Below, piece after piece: positions 10,812-19,629 of a DNA stretch of 64,000 bases (within the stretch, counting starts at the first letter, position 1; each line of letters begins with the position of its first letter). Source of the DNA: Leptolyngbyaceae cyanobacterium C42_A2020_001 (GTDB lineage Bacteria > Cyanobacteriota > Cyanobacteriia > Leptolyngbyales > Leptolyngbyaceae); the NCBI GenBank assembly GCA_015272515.1, contig JACYLN010000141.1:1-64000 (forward strand). Direction: 5' to 3'. A program made the translations under genes and the position numbers. The notes under the pieces are model-generated. The model did not search any database. It saw only the letters and a program-made list of their open reading frames with translations, and had not been told where the DNA came from.

Positions 10812-13575
10812 TCAAAATAAAGGACGACCAAACAGCGGGATGGTTGTAGTTAATGTCCTGGATGAGTTTTTTCTGCGCCCGCTGTAACGCTTCGGCTTTG
10901 GTAGTTCCAGGCTTGAGCAATTGCGTGTAAAACTCCTCCACCAGCGGCACCGTCGCTTCATCATTGATAAACCAGAGCGTTGCCATGGCACTTTTTACCC
11001 CAGCTCTGACTGCTAATCCGGCGATTCCTAAGGCCGATCGCTCATCGCCCGCTGCCGTTTGACACGCACTCAAGGTCAGCAGTTCCACAGGTTGAAGGTT
11101 TTGCCGAGTTTGCAGCACTTCATCTAGTTTGTCGATGGTGATGCGATCGCGGTACGTCAGCAAAAATGTGCTGGCTGCATCGCCGCCAAACTTACCGTGG
11201 GTTGCCATGTGCACAATGGGATAGCGTTTCCCTTGCAGGCGATCGCGCACCCCCTTCAGCGTAAAATCTTGATCCAGCAGTTTCGTGCCACCTAAAAGGT
11301 GATGCACCTCTTTGACTTCAACTTCCACATTGGGCAGGGCGGAAAATGGCGGCTGTTCCAGGGTTAGCCCCACGGCCAAAGCATTGAGGTTGCGACGATC
11401 CAATGAGCGACGACTGGTGAGGTTGAGGCTAGGGGTGGTGGCAATGGGATACTTCTCAACCAAAAATTGCTGACCATCGTGCAAAGCTGCCATGGGCACT
11501 TTCCGCAGCACCCCATCATTCACAAACACCAGCGTTGATGGTTGGATGGCACTCAAATCAGTTTCTAGAGGACGAATCAGCGCATTGTAAATTGCCTGAG
11601 CTTCAACCAAATACTCATCGGTTGAGCGTTTTTCTAGCAACGACCGGAGTTGATCGATTTGGGTTTGTAACGAGATGCGGGTCGAAATCGCGGGTTTACC
11701 GTTCACCGTAAGCTGGATGGGATATTTCTTTAATCTGCCATTGGGCGATCGCAACAGCAAATAACTCCGATCTTCCAGAACAACGGAATAGACCACCACT
11801 GCATTGGGGTCAATCGCGCTGTGAATGGAAGCTTGCCCCGGTGCTATTCTCTGTTCGGCGGCGATCCCGTCTTTGGCAACTTGAACACATTCATCCCCAA
11901 AAAAGTTTTGCAGTTCTGCCAGTTTCAGCAACTCCAGCACATCCAATACTTTCTCCAAATTGGGTGAGTTGGTTGTCTGAGAGGCAGATGCGACAGGTAA
12001 AGATTTCAAGCCAGCGCTAGAGGCAACTGGGGAAGGTGTGTTGGCTCTAGATTCATCAACCGTTAGCAACAGCCCGATCAGTTCTCGATAGACAGGTTCC
12101 ACAGAATCGCGAAAATCGAACTGGAGATCTTTGCTGGCAGCGATAATATCACTGCGAATGGTTTGCAGAGTGGCGATCGCTTGATCATAGGCTGCGATCG
12201 CCGAATTCAATTGTCCCGTTGCTTTCAAAAGTCGTCCGCTTTGCCATTGCCAGCGATACAAACTATCGGCGGCATTTGCGCCTTGTGCTGTGAACTGTGC
12301 CTTCCGAGTGAGGGCGATCGCGGCATCATATTGCTGATTTAGTTCATACAGATGCCCCAACGTGCCCAAGGCAAATGACTCAGAGCGGGGATCTTTCACC
12401 AGGCGCGCGATCGCCAGCGCCCGTTCCAGAATTGGTTTTAACACTGCAATTTCTGGTTTCTGCGATCGCGTATCTGCATTCTGGATCAAACTATTCGCCA
12501 AACTGATGTAGCCAAAGGCTTTGTCTTGAGAATCGGGTTTTGCCTCAAGCTGCGCCAGAAGTTGAGTGTGATTGGGAGGAATGGGTGATTTGGCATCGGC
12601 AAATGGCTTTACAACCATTGGTTGGGCTGGCTGCCCGGCAATAACAGGAGAACTGAACACGCCTGCAACATTAAGCTGGGCACAGGTAAGTTCGGGCAAG
12701 ACGGGAATTGGAGTTGATGGCGGCAAGTTCTTAAGCAGGCGATCGAGGTTGAGCAGAGCTTTGGGTTCGGTTGCGCCCGTCTCTTGCTGGCTCACAGTGA
12801 CGCTTTGCTGGTAAGCCGCCAGGGCAACTCGCACATTCTGGTCTGCCAACTGCTCCAGCATCGTCGCTTCTGGGGTTTCACCTTCCAATCTGGCAGCCCT
12901 TGCCTGATACCGCAATTGCTCTGCCCGACTGACAAACACATTTCCCAAGTTATTCAGGGCTGTGGCAATGTAAGGGGTGTGGTTGAGCTGACACGCCAGT
13001 ATCAAACTTTGTTGATTAGCAGCCAGGGCACCCTCGTACTCGCCCAATGCCCAGCGCGCACTCCCAATCGCCCCCTGTGCTGCTGCTTCGGTAGGTAAAT
13101 CTTGCGCCTTTTGTGCCAGCGCGATCGCGGACTCCGCCCGTTCCACCGCCACCTGATGCTGTCCCAAATCGCTGTATGCCTGCGCCTGTTCGGTGACCAA
13201 TTGGGCAATCGCCGCATCATCTGCCAGTGAACGATCGCTGCGATAAAGCTGAATCGCCGCCTCCCATTGAGCGATCGCCCGATCCAGCTTGCCAATTTGG
13301 CGATACGCCTGCCCCAGATTGGTCAATAAGATGACGCGATCGCGGGGATCGGTCACTTGAGTTAGAGCGCGTTCCCACTCGACGATCGCGGCGGCAAATC
13401 GTCCTGCTTGATATTGCTGGAGACCTTGATCAGCAAGAGCAAACCGAATAACAGAGGGAGTACGGGCCTGAACGGTGATCGTCCATCCTCCCCAACAACC
13501 CAACCACAAGCTAACCAGGAACCCCAATCCAAACAAAAGCGATCGGCGTAACCGACCTTGCTTAATCCGCGACAT
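10795..13575 (-). CDS. TPR-repeat protein with C-terminal CHAT (caspase-like) protease domain
   Basis: 926 aa; several TPR units; CHAT His motif (VHMATHGKFGG) and Cys motif (LLTLSACQTAAGDERSALGIAG). Confidence 0.93.
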   Translation of the reverse strand: MSRIKQGRLRRSLLFGLGFLVSLWLGCWGGWTITVQARTPSVIRFALADQGLQQYQAGRFAAAIVEWERALTQVTDPRDRVILLTNLGQAYRQIGKLDRAIAQWEAAIQLYRSDRSLADDAAIAQLVTEQAQAYSDLGQHQVAVERAESAIALAQKAQDLPTEAAAQGAIGSARWALGEYEGALAANQQSLILACQLNHTPYIATALNNLGNVFVSRAEQLRYQARAARLEGETPEATMLEQLADQNVRVALAAYQQSVTVSQQETGATEPKALLNLDRLLKNLPPSTPIPVLPELTCAQLNVAGVFSSPVIAGQPAQPMVVKPFADAKSPIPPNHTQLLAQLEAKPDSQDKAFGYISLANSLIQNADTRSQKPEIAVLKPILERALAIARLVKDPRSESFALGTLGHLYELNQQYDAAIALTRKAQFTAQGANAADSLYRWQWQSGRLLKATGQLNSAIAAYDQAIATLQTIRSDIIAASKDLQFDFRDSVEPVYRELIGLLLTVDESRANTPSPVASSAGLKSLPVASASQTTNSPNLEKVLDVLELLKLAELQNFFGDECVQVAKDGIAAEQRIAPGQASIHSAIDPNAVVVYSVVLEDRSYLLLRSPNGRLKKYPIQLTVNGKPAISTRISLQTQIDQLRSLLEKRSTDEYLVEAQAIYNALIRPLETDLSAIQPSTLVFVNDGVLRKVPMAALHDGQQFLVEKYPIATTPSLNLTSRRSLDRRNLNALAVGLTLEQPPFSALPNVEVEVKEVHHLLGGTKLLDQDFTLKGVRDRLQGKRYPIVHMATHGKFGGDAASTFLLTYRDRITIDKLDEVLQTRQNLQPVELLTLSACQTAAGDERSALGIAGLAVRAGVKSAMATLWFINDEATVPLVEEFYTQLLKPGTTKAEALQRAQKKLIQDINYNHPAVWSSFILIGNWM

Positions 13576-13824
13576 GACAGTGACGATTCAGTTACCTTTA
13601 ACCCTGATCAAAATGCCAATCCTACACCCTGAGGAGGATTGTTTATTTCTTCATTTTCAGGTACAGCATGAGTTGTGTGTGTGTGAAATCAATGAATATT
13701 CTCTAGCGACAATGATGCCTTAATAAATCAGCGAAGACAATACAGAATCTGGGTGAGAAACAATCCATGCTTGACCCGAGCACCGCTCAAAGTTAGCATA
13801 GATATTAGTGATTTAGTATGAACC

Positions 13825-13902
13825 GTGATTCGTCAGCAGTTTCCTTTCAACTCTCTTCACAGCCTGCTGCTGGGGCTGCTGCTGCGCCTTGCGCGCAAAT
13901 AA
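13825..13902 (+). promoter_or_regulatory. Candidate Leu-rich leader peptide upstream of leuA (attenuator-like)
   Basis: GTG-start 25-codon frame: M/V-IRQQFPFNSLHSLLLGLLLRLARK-stop; 7 of 9 consecutive codons are Leu; 260 bp upstream of leuA on the same strand. Confidence 0.4.
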
Positions 13903-14051
13903 TCTTCACACTACACACAAGTTTTTAGCATTTCGCCAGTTTGAGCATTCACGTTCATTCAGTTGCGTCTGAGTGCGATCGCTCAACGAAGCCGCTTTGC
14001 TCTTGCTAAGAAGCGCAAATTTAATCCAGTGGAATAGTCATCGAGAGTATA

Positions 14052-14080
14052 GATGGGTTACGGCTATCGCCTAACCCATC
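14052..14080. repeat. Perfect 9-bp stem hairpin (gatgggtta-cggctatcgcc-taacccatc)
   Basis: Direct inspection; lies between the candidate leader and leuA. Resembles dispersed cyanobacterial intergenic hairpins. Confidence 0.65.
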
Positions 14081-14161
14081 CTACAAAACTCCCCCACACA
14101 CCATACCCCACACCCTATTCCCCCATTCCCCATTCCCGCATTTCAAAAGGAAAAACTAATC

Positions 14162-15862
14162 ATGTTGAAGCATCCTGCTGGTAAGTATCAACCGTTTGCA
14201 CCCGTGAATTTGTGCGATCGCACCTGGGTCAACCAAACCATTACCCAACCTCCGATCTGGCTCAGTACGGATTTGCGCGACGGCAACCAGGCATTGATTG
14301 AACCAATGAACGTTCAGCGCAAGTTGCAACTATTTCAAATGCTGGTCAAGCTTGGGTTTCAAGAAATTGAAGTGGCGTTTCCCTCTGCCTCCTCAACCGA
14401 TTTTGATTTTGTCCGGTTGTTGATTGAGCAGCAGTTGATCCCGGAAACCGTTACCATTCAGGTCTTGACCCAGGCACGGGAAGATTTGATCCGCCGCACG
14501 TTTGAGTCATTGCAAGGAGCGAAGCGGGCGATTGTACATGTTTATAACGCTACATCGCCGGTGTTTCGACGGGTGGTGTTTGGGCGCGATCGCCTCGGCA
14601 CCATTGATCTTGCTGTTTCTGCTGCCCGGTTGATCAAGCATCTGGCAGCCGAGCATCCCGAAACCGATTGGCACTTTCAGTATTCGCCCGAAACCTTCAC
14701 GGCAACTGAATTGGATTTTGCCAAAGATATTTGCGATGCGGTGACCGAGGTCTGGCAACCAACCCCGCACCATAAAGTGATTCTCAACTTGCCCGCCACG
14801 GTTGAAGTGGCAACGCCCAATATCTTTGCCGATCAGGTGGAATGGATGCATCGCCACCTGGCACGACGGGATAGTGTGATTATCAGCGTTCATCCCCACA
14901 ACGATCGCGGCTGTGCGATCGCGGCGGCTGAACTTGCCCAACTGGCAGGAGCCGAACGGATTGAAGGCTGTTTGTTTGGCAATGGCGAACGCACAGGCAA
15001 CGTGGATCTGGTGACGTTGGCGCTCAACCTCTACACGCAAGGCATCCATCCCGGATTGGATTTTTCGCAGATCAACGATGTTGCCAGAACCATTGAAGAT
15101 TGCACCCAACTGCCTATCCATCCCCGCCATCCTTACGTGGGTGACCTGGTATTCACTGCCTTTTCTGGCTCCCATCAAGACGCGATCAAAAAAGGGTTTG
15201 CGGTACAACAGCCCGATGCCTTGTGGGAGGTGCCCTATTTACCGCTTGATCCGGCAGATGTGGGGCGCACCTATGAGTCGGTGGTGCGGGTCAACAGCCA
15301 ATCGGGTAAGGGTGGAATTGCCTTTTTACTGGAGCGCGAGTGCGGGCTGGTATTACCCCGTCGCTTGCAGATTGAATTTAGCCAGGTGGTGCAGCAGGTG
15401 ATGGATGATCTGGGCAAAGAGTTGACCGCCCAGGATTTGTGGCGCTTGTTTGAGCAGGAATATTTGCAGGCAACGTCTCCCCTGAAATATGTTGAGCATC
15501 ACAGCTCAAAAGTGTTGGATGGAGACGCGATCGCGGTGACGCTGCAACTTCAGCAGCAACCGATTGTCATTCAGGGGCAGGGCAATGGCCCGATTGATGC
15601 CTTTATCCATGCGTTGGGACTGACTATTCGAGTTCACCAATACGAGGAGCGATCGCTGGAACAGGGCAGTAACGCCAAAGCGGTTGCCTTTGTGGAATTG
15701 GTCGCTGAGTTTGCCCAAAGTCCGCTGCATGGCGTTGGCATTCACACCAACATTGTTACAGCCTCGATTCTGGCAGTCCTTAGCGCCATCAATCGCGGTT
15801 TGCAGAAAATGGCTCAATCCCAGCAAGTCCAGGTACTCCAACCTTTGACAAAGATGAAGTAA
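14162..15862 (+). CDS. leuA: 2-isopropylmalate synthase (LeuA type 2)
   Basis: 566 aa; [59 protein letters not shown]; long form with C-terminal regulatory domain. Confidence 0.95.
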   Translation: MLKHPAGKYQPFAPVNLCDRTWVNQTITQPPIWLSTDLRDGNQALIEPMNVQRKLQLFQMLVKLGFQEIEVAFPSASSTDFDFVRLLIEQQLIPETVTIQVLTQAREDLIRRTFESLQGAKRAIVHVYNATSPVFRRVVFGRDRLGTIDLAVSAARLIKHLAAEHPETDWHFQYSPETFTATELDFAKDICDAVTEVWQPTPHHKVILNLPATVEVATPNIFADQVEWMHRHLARRDSVIISVHPHNDRGCAIAAAELAQLAGAERIEGCLFGNGERTGNVDLVTLALNLYTQGIHPGLDFSQINDVARTIEDCTQLPIHPRHPYVGDLVFTAFSGSHQDAIKKGFAVQQPDALWEVPYLPLDPADVGRTYESVVRVNSQSGKGGIAFLLERECGLVLPRRLQIEFSQVVQQVMDDLGKELTAQDLWRLFEQEYLQATSPLKYVEHHSSKVLDGDAIAVTLQLQQQPIVIQGQGNGPIDAFIHALGLTIRVHQYEERSLEQGSNAKAVAFVELVAEFAQSPLHGVGIHTNIVTASILAVLSAINRGLQKMAQSQQVQVLQPLTKMK

Positions 15863-15906
15863 TCCTGATTTAACCAGTGATAGAGACACATTCTTTGCCC
15901 CCACAC

Positions 15907-15920
15907 CCCCTCCGGAGGGG
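15907..15920. terminator. cccctccggagggg palindrome downstream of leuA
   Basis: Perfect 14-bp palindrome followed by ctttc, 45 bp after the leuA stop. Confidence 0.4.
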
Positions 15921-15992
15921 CTTTCAGTTACAGCAAAAGACTCAGGTTGGACAGATTAGAGAGTTCAACCCCAGTCTTTGCTCCAAGCAGGG

Positions 15993-16080
15993 AATCCCTT
16001 GCGGGGGGTGCGGGGGAGTGAGTCCCCCACGAAGCGGGGGGGCGGGGGGAAGCCCCCCGGTAGAGTTTGTGGGTTTAAGT
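15993..16080. repeat. G-rich palindromic intergenic repeat
   Basis: gggggagtgagtccccc (16012-16028) and ggggggaagcccccc (16044-16058) hairpins in a G-rich block. Confidence 0.55.
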
Positions 16081-16213
16081 CGAGATCTGTGTACACAGTA
16101 GCTTGATAAGGGGAACTGAAGGGGATCTCAATCTGTAGCGTGTCGAAATCAAATCGGTATTAACTTCCATGATGGCAACGGCTATAATAGCCTATTCATT
16201 GGTGTTCTAACCC

Positions 16214-17290
16214 ATGCATCCTCTGTTCCACTCCCTGCCTTCTCGTCGCCGCTTTTTGCAAGGCGGAATTGCCACCACCCTGCCTCTTGCCTTCAGCGCT
16301 AAGCAAGCCGCGATCGCCCAATCTCAGCCCATTCTGAAACCACCCATTTTGCGTCCAGGAGACACGGTGGGCATGGTTGCACCTGCCAGCAACGCCTACG
16401 AGCCAGACGAAATCCAGATCGCTAAAGAAACAATGGAACTGTACGGTTTCAAAGTTGTGTTAGGGCGCAACATCAACGCTCAAAATGGCTATCTAGCGGG
16501 TAGCGATGCCCAGCGAGCAGCGGATCTTAACGAGATGTTTCGCCGTCCTGAGGTGCGCGGCATTGTCACTTTTTCTGGCGGGTATGGGTGCAGTCGCATC
16601 CTGTCCCTATTGGACTACGAGCAAATGCAGCGATCGCCCAAAGTAGTGGTTGGGCATAGCGACATCACTGCGCTCCTGATTGGCATTTATCAAAAGACAG
16701 GCATGATTACCTTTCATGGATCTTCCGGGCTGACGGGGGTAGGCGACTACGCCATGGAGCACTTTCGCCGCGCCATTATGACCGCCCAACCCATCGGCGC
16801 AATTGCCCAACCACCCAAACCCTCTGAAGGCACAGTAGAGCGCAACAATCGCCTGATCACCATTGTTCCTGGTCGGGCTACAGGTCCATTGATTGGCGGC
16901 AATCTCACCCTGGTTACCAACCTGATTGGCACCCCCTTTGAACCCGATACGCGCGGCAAAATTCTATTTCTAGAAGACATTGGCGAGGAGCCTTACCGCA
17001 TCGATCGCATGTTGACGCAGTTGTGGCTCGCCGGAAAACTGCAAGATGCGGCTGGGATTGCTCTAGGGCGTTTTGTGGATTGTTATCCCAAAGAGTTTCG
17101 ACCATCGTTTTTCCAAACCATCAGCCTGGAAAATGTCTTGCGCGATCGCCTCGAACCCCTGGGCAAACCTACCCTTTACAATCTGATGTTTGGGCACGTT
17201 CGCGAAAATGCCGTTTTGCCCATCGGCGCGATCGCCACCCTGGATGCCACCGCCAAAACCCTCACCGTCAACGAAAACGCCGTGAAATAG
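16214..17290 (+). CDS. S66 family LD-carboxypeptidase with Tat-like signal
   Basis: SRRRFLQGGIATTLPLAFSA signal; LRPGDTVGMVAPASNAYEPDEI, GGYGCSRILSLLDY, KVVVGHSDITALLIGIYQKTGMITFHGS, LFLEDIGEEPYRIDRML. Confidence 0.92.
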   Translation: MHPLFHSLPSRRRFLQGGIATTLPLAFSAKQAAIAQSQPILKPPILRPGDTVGMVAPASNAYEPDEIQIAKETMELYGFKVVLGRNINAQNGYLAGSDAQRAADLNEMFRRPEVRGIVTFSGGYGCSRILSLLDYEQMQRSPKVVVGHSDITALLIGIYQKTGMITFHGSSGLTGVGDYAMEHFRRAIMTAQPIGAIAQPPKPSEGTVERNNRLITIVPGRATGPLIGGNLTLVTNLIGTPFEPDTRGKILFLEDIGEEPYRIDRMLTQLWLAGKLQDAAGIALGRFVDCYPKEFRPSFFQTISLENVLRDRLEPLGKPTLYNLMFGHVRENAVLPIGAIATLDATAKTLTVNENAVK

Positions 17291-17345
17291 GGATTTTATG
17301 GTAGTTCTCTCCCTATATTCATTCCCCCACCCGCCAATAGACTCT

Positions 17346-18059
17346 CTACTTCACCACCTTCACTTCAATTCCTAAACTCACCTTGTTAAATAATTCTTCG
17401 ATGTCTTTGTTGTACATCCGAATACAGCCATGCGATGCTGCCGTACCAACCGACTTAGGATTGGGTGTACCGTGAAACCCAATCCAGTTTTTGCCATCCG
17501 TCCAAAACCCGATCCAGTAACGACCTAGTGGATTTTCGGGATCGCCACCCGGAATCGAAATCCCCTTTTTCAAGGGGTGCAACCAGGTAGGATTGCGAAA
17601 CATTTGCTTGACTTTATAGGTGCCCACAGGCGTTTCCCATCCAGGACGACCCACCGCGATCGGGTAGCTCTTGATCACCGTTCCTCCCCGATAAACCGTG
17701 ACTCGCCGCCGACTCAGCTTAATTTCCAGCCGGAGCGGAAGCTGATTGAGGCGAAAAGGTTCTTCATGATAAAGCGGTTGAGATTTACTGGGATTAGAGC
17801 TAGGTAAATCCAGATCAGAATCCGCAGGAACGGGAGACACAACTCCAGGCAAAAGTTCAGGAGCTAGTTCCAGGGGAGTCACCGGAACAATCACAGGAGT
17901 AGACAACTCAGGTTGCAGCGATGGTGCTGTTGCGTGGGTGATTTGAGACTGAACAGCTTCAGGAGACACAAATGCTCCAACGATGAGAAAGCTGGTAAAG
18001 GAAATCGTGCGCTGCAATATCATGATTACCGGATCAGGCGTTCTCTCACACTTCATCAA
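17346..18059 (-). CDS. L,D-transpeptidase (YkuD domain)
   Basis: 237 aa; IGFHGTPNPKSVGTAASHGCIRMYNKDIEELF is the YkuD catalytic motif (HGT...SHGCIRM). Confidence 0.93.
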   Translation of the reverse strand: MMKCERTPDPVIMILQRTISFTSFLIVGAFVSPEAVQSQITHATAPSLQPELSTPVIVPVTPLELAPELLPGVVSPVPADSDLDLPSSNPSKSQPLYHEEPFRLNQLPLRLEIKLSRRRVTVYRGGTVIKSYPIAVGRPGWETPVGTYKVKQMFRNPTWLHPLKKGISIPGGDPENPLGRYWIGFWTDGKNWIGFHGTPNPKSVGTAASHGCIRMYNKDIEELFNKVSLGIEVKVVK

Positions 18060-18127
18060 CTATAGAGTAACCTCTGATTCGTTGAATAGTGACTTAAGAC
18101 AGAATTCTGAAGTCCAGAAAATCCTGT

Positions 18128-18829
18128 TTAACCTGTGTGAGATTTCAATTCCGAACGAGTTAAGGTTGCCTGTTTGCGGCGGCGCGATCGCCAAAACAAC
18201 CCCATTAAACCTAGAGCAACCGCACTTCCCGCAATTTCCGAAGGTTCCGGTACAGCCTCGCCCTCGCAAGAAGCTGGATCACGTTCACAGGGAGTTTCAC
18301 CGGGAGGCTTGTCGGGCAAAAGTGTATAGCTTACTTTTCCAGCCTTTTTTGTTGGATCGTCTGCATCTCCAATGCCCAAAAATCCCATAAAGAAGAAATC
18401 ACCCAAAATTGAGAAACTAATGGGCGAAGTGGGAGGCAGCACAATCAGGCTCAATACGTAGGGACTAAGCGTAGTATTCTCACGCTCTGGATAATAGTAA
18501 ACAGCAGGAAAACTCTGACCACTGGTGAAATAATCAGCATCACTTTGCTCGTTATAGGTCTGATTCAAAAAGGTGAATGAGAGCGTCAGTGCGCTTTGAG
18601 CAGGAGTCGCACATAGACGAGGGGATGCAGACGAACAGCGCACCAGTTTAGAATCATCAAACTTGAAGTTGCCTCGATAAATGCCACCTGCATAAGGACC
18701 CTGATCAATGGTTACTTCAAATGCATAGTTCAGGATTGCTGCCTCAACGGGGGATGCTTCAACTGCTACAACCAAAGCAGTTACCCCTGCGGCAGCCGCA
18801 ATTAACGATTTCAGTGCAGGTCTTGCCAT
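18128..18829 (-). CDS. PEP-CTERM sorting-domain protein
   Basis: N-terminal signal; C-terminal VPEPSEIAGSAVALGLMGLFWRSRRRKQ (VPEP + TM + Arg cluster). Confidence 0.85.
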   Translation of the reverse strand: MARPALKSLIAAAAGVTALVVAVEASPVEAAILNYAFEVTIDQGPYAGGIYRGNFKFDDSKLVRCSSASPRLCATPAQSALTLSFTFLNQTYNEQSDADYFTSGQSFPAVYYYPERENTTLSPYVLSLIVLPPTSPISFSILGDFFFMGFLGIGDADDPTKKAGKVSYTLLPDKPPGETPCERDPASCEGEAVPEPSEIAGSAVALGLMGLFWRSRRRKQATLTRSELKSHTG

Positions 18830-19629
18830 GAACTCCTCATCAAATTAAACCAATTGAGCTGGAAATTTAGTTCAGCAATGCAGGGAACAGGTACGACTTC
18901 AGAGAAACCTTAGAATTCAAAGTCTCCAGAGATAGACTCTCTTAAGAGATGTACGCACGCCATTGAGAGATGGATGCAATGTTGGTTAGTAGATGAGTGC
19001 CCCTTTTGAACAGACGTGGATACTCTGACAAAGGTTCCACGTAATTTCTAGATCAGGACTTCACAGGAAACTAGAGGTGATCCGGTAAAGTATGCAGGTT
19101 TGTCATTAGTCAATAGAGAGGCTAGCTGAATTCTGATTCCCCTGACCAGTACTTTCACTTAGACTTCATCAAGACTGCACAGGAATCTTGCCTTAAACGA
19201 ATTGGGTTTGAGGGGAATCGGCTGGGGTATGTCAATAAAGTCGGGCTGTTCTTCTGAGGAAGCCGTTCAAGCATTTTTTCCGGACTCCGCCTCGAAACTT
19301 CATATCTTCATCAAAAGTTCCATCCGAAATATACCCAATTTCGCTGTATTAGTATTACAATACTACTTCTGTAGTATTAGAGGTTCTTTTACAGCGATCG
19401 CGCTTGTAAAAGAAAAAAACTGTCAAACACACGCTGGTTGAGGGGAAAACTGGCAAAAATAGGCTGATCAATGCAAGCACTCTGAGCTTGCATCGTTTTG
19501 TATTGAATTTAGGGTGATCATCGCCCTATCAACACGTTTTCAACAAGCACGCAGCAGTGACTTCTAAGCTGCTCTTGCCGATCCTGGTGACTCTGAAGGC
19601 TGGTATCGGTTGTCGTTAGGAGGAGACCC

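Noticed and set aside
13818-13928. Alternative ATG frame MNRDSSAVSFQLSSQPAAGAAAAPCAQIIFTLHTSF as a gene
   Set aside because: 36-aa Ala-rich frame, no homology; kept only as the competing explanation for the Leu-rich leader.
14507-15208. 233-aa minus-strand ORF
   Set aside because: Antisense to leuA, which is a clear full-length gene; no domain recognised.
19202-19441. 79-aa + strand ORF
   Set aside because: Cysteine/serine-rich random-looking composition in an AT-rich intergenic region; no RBS or domain.
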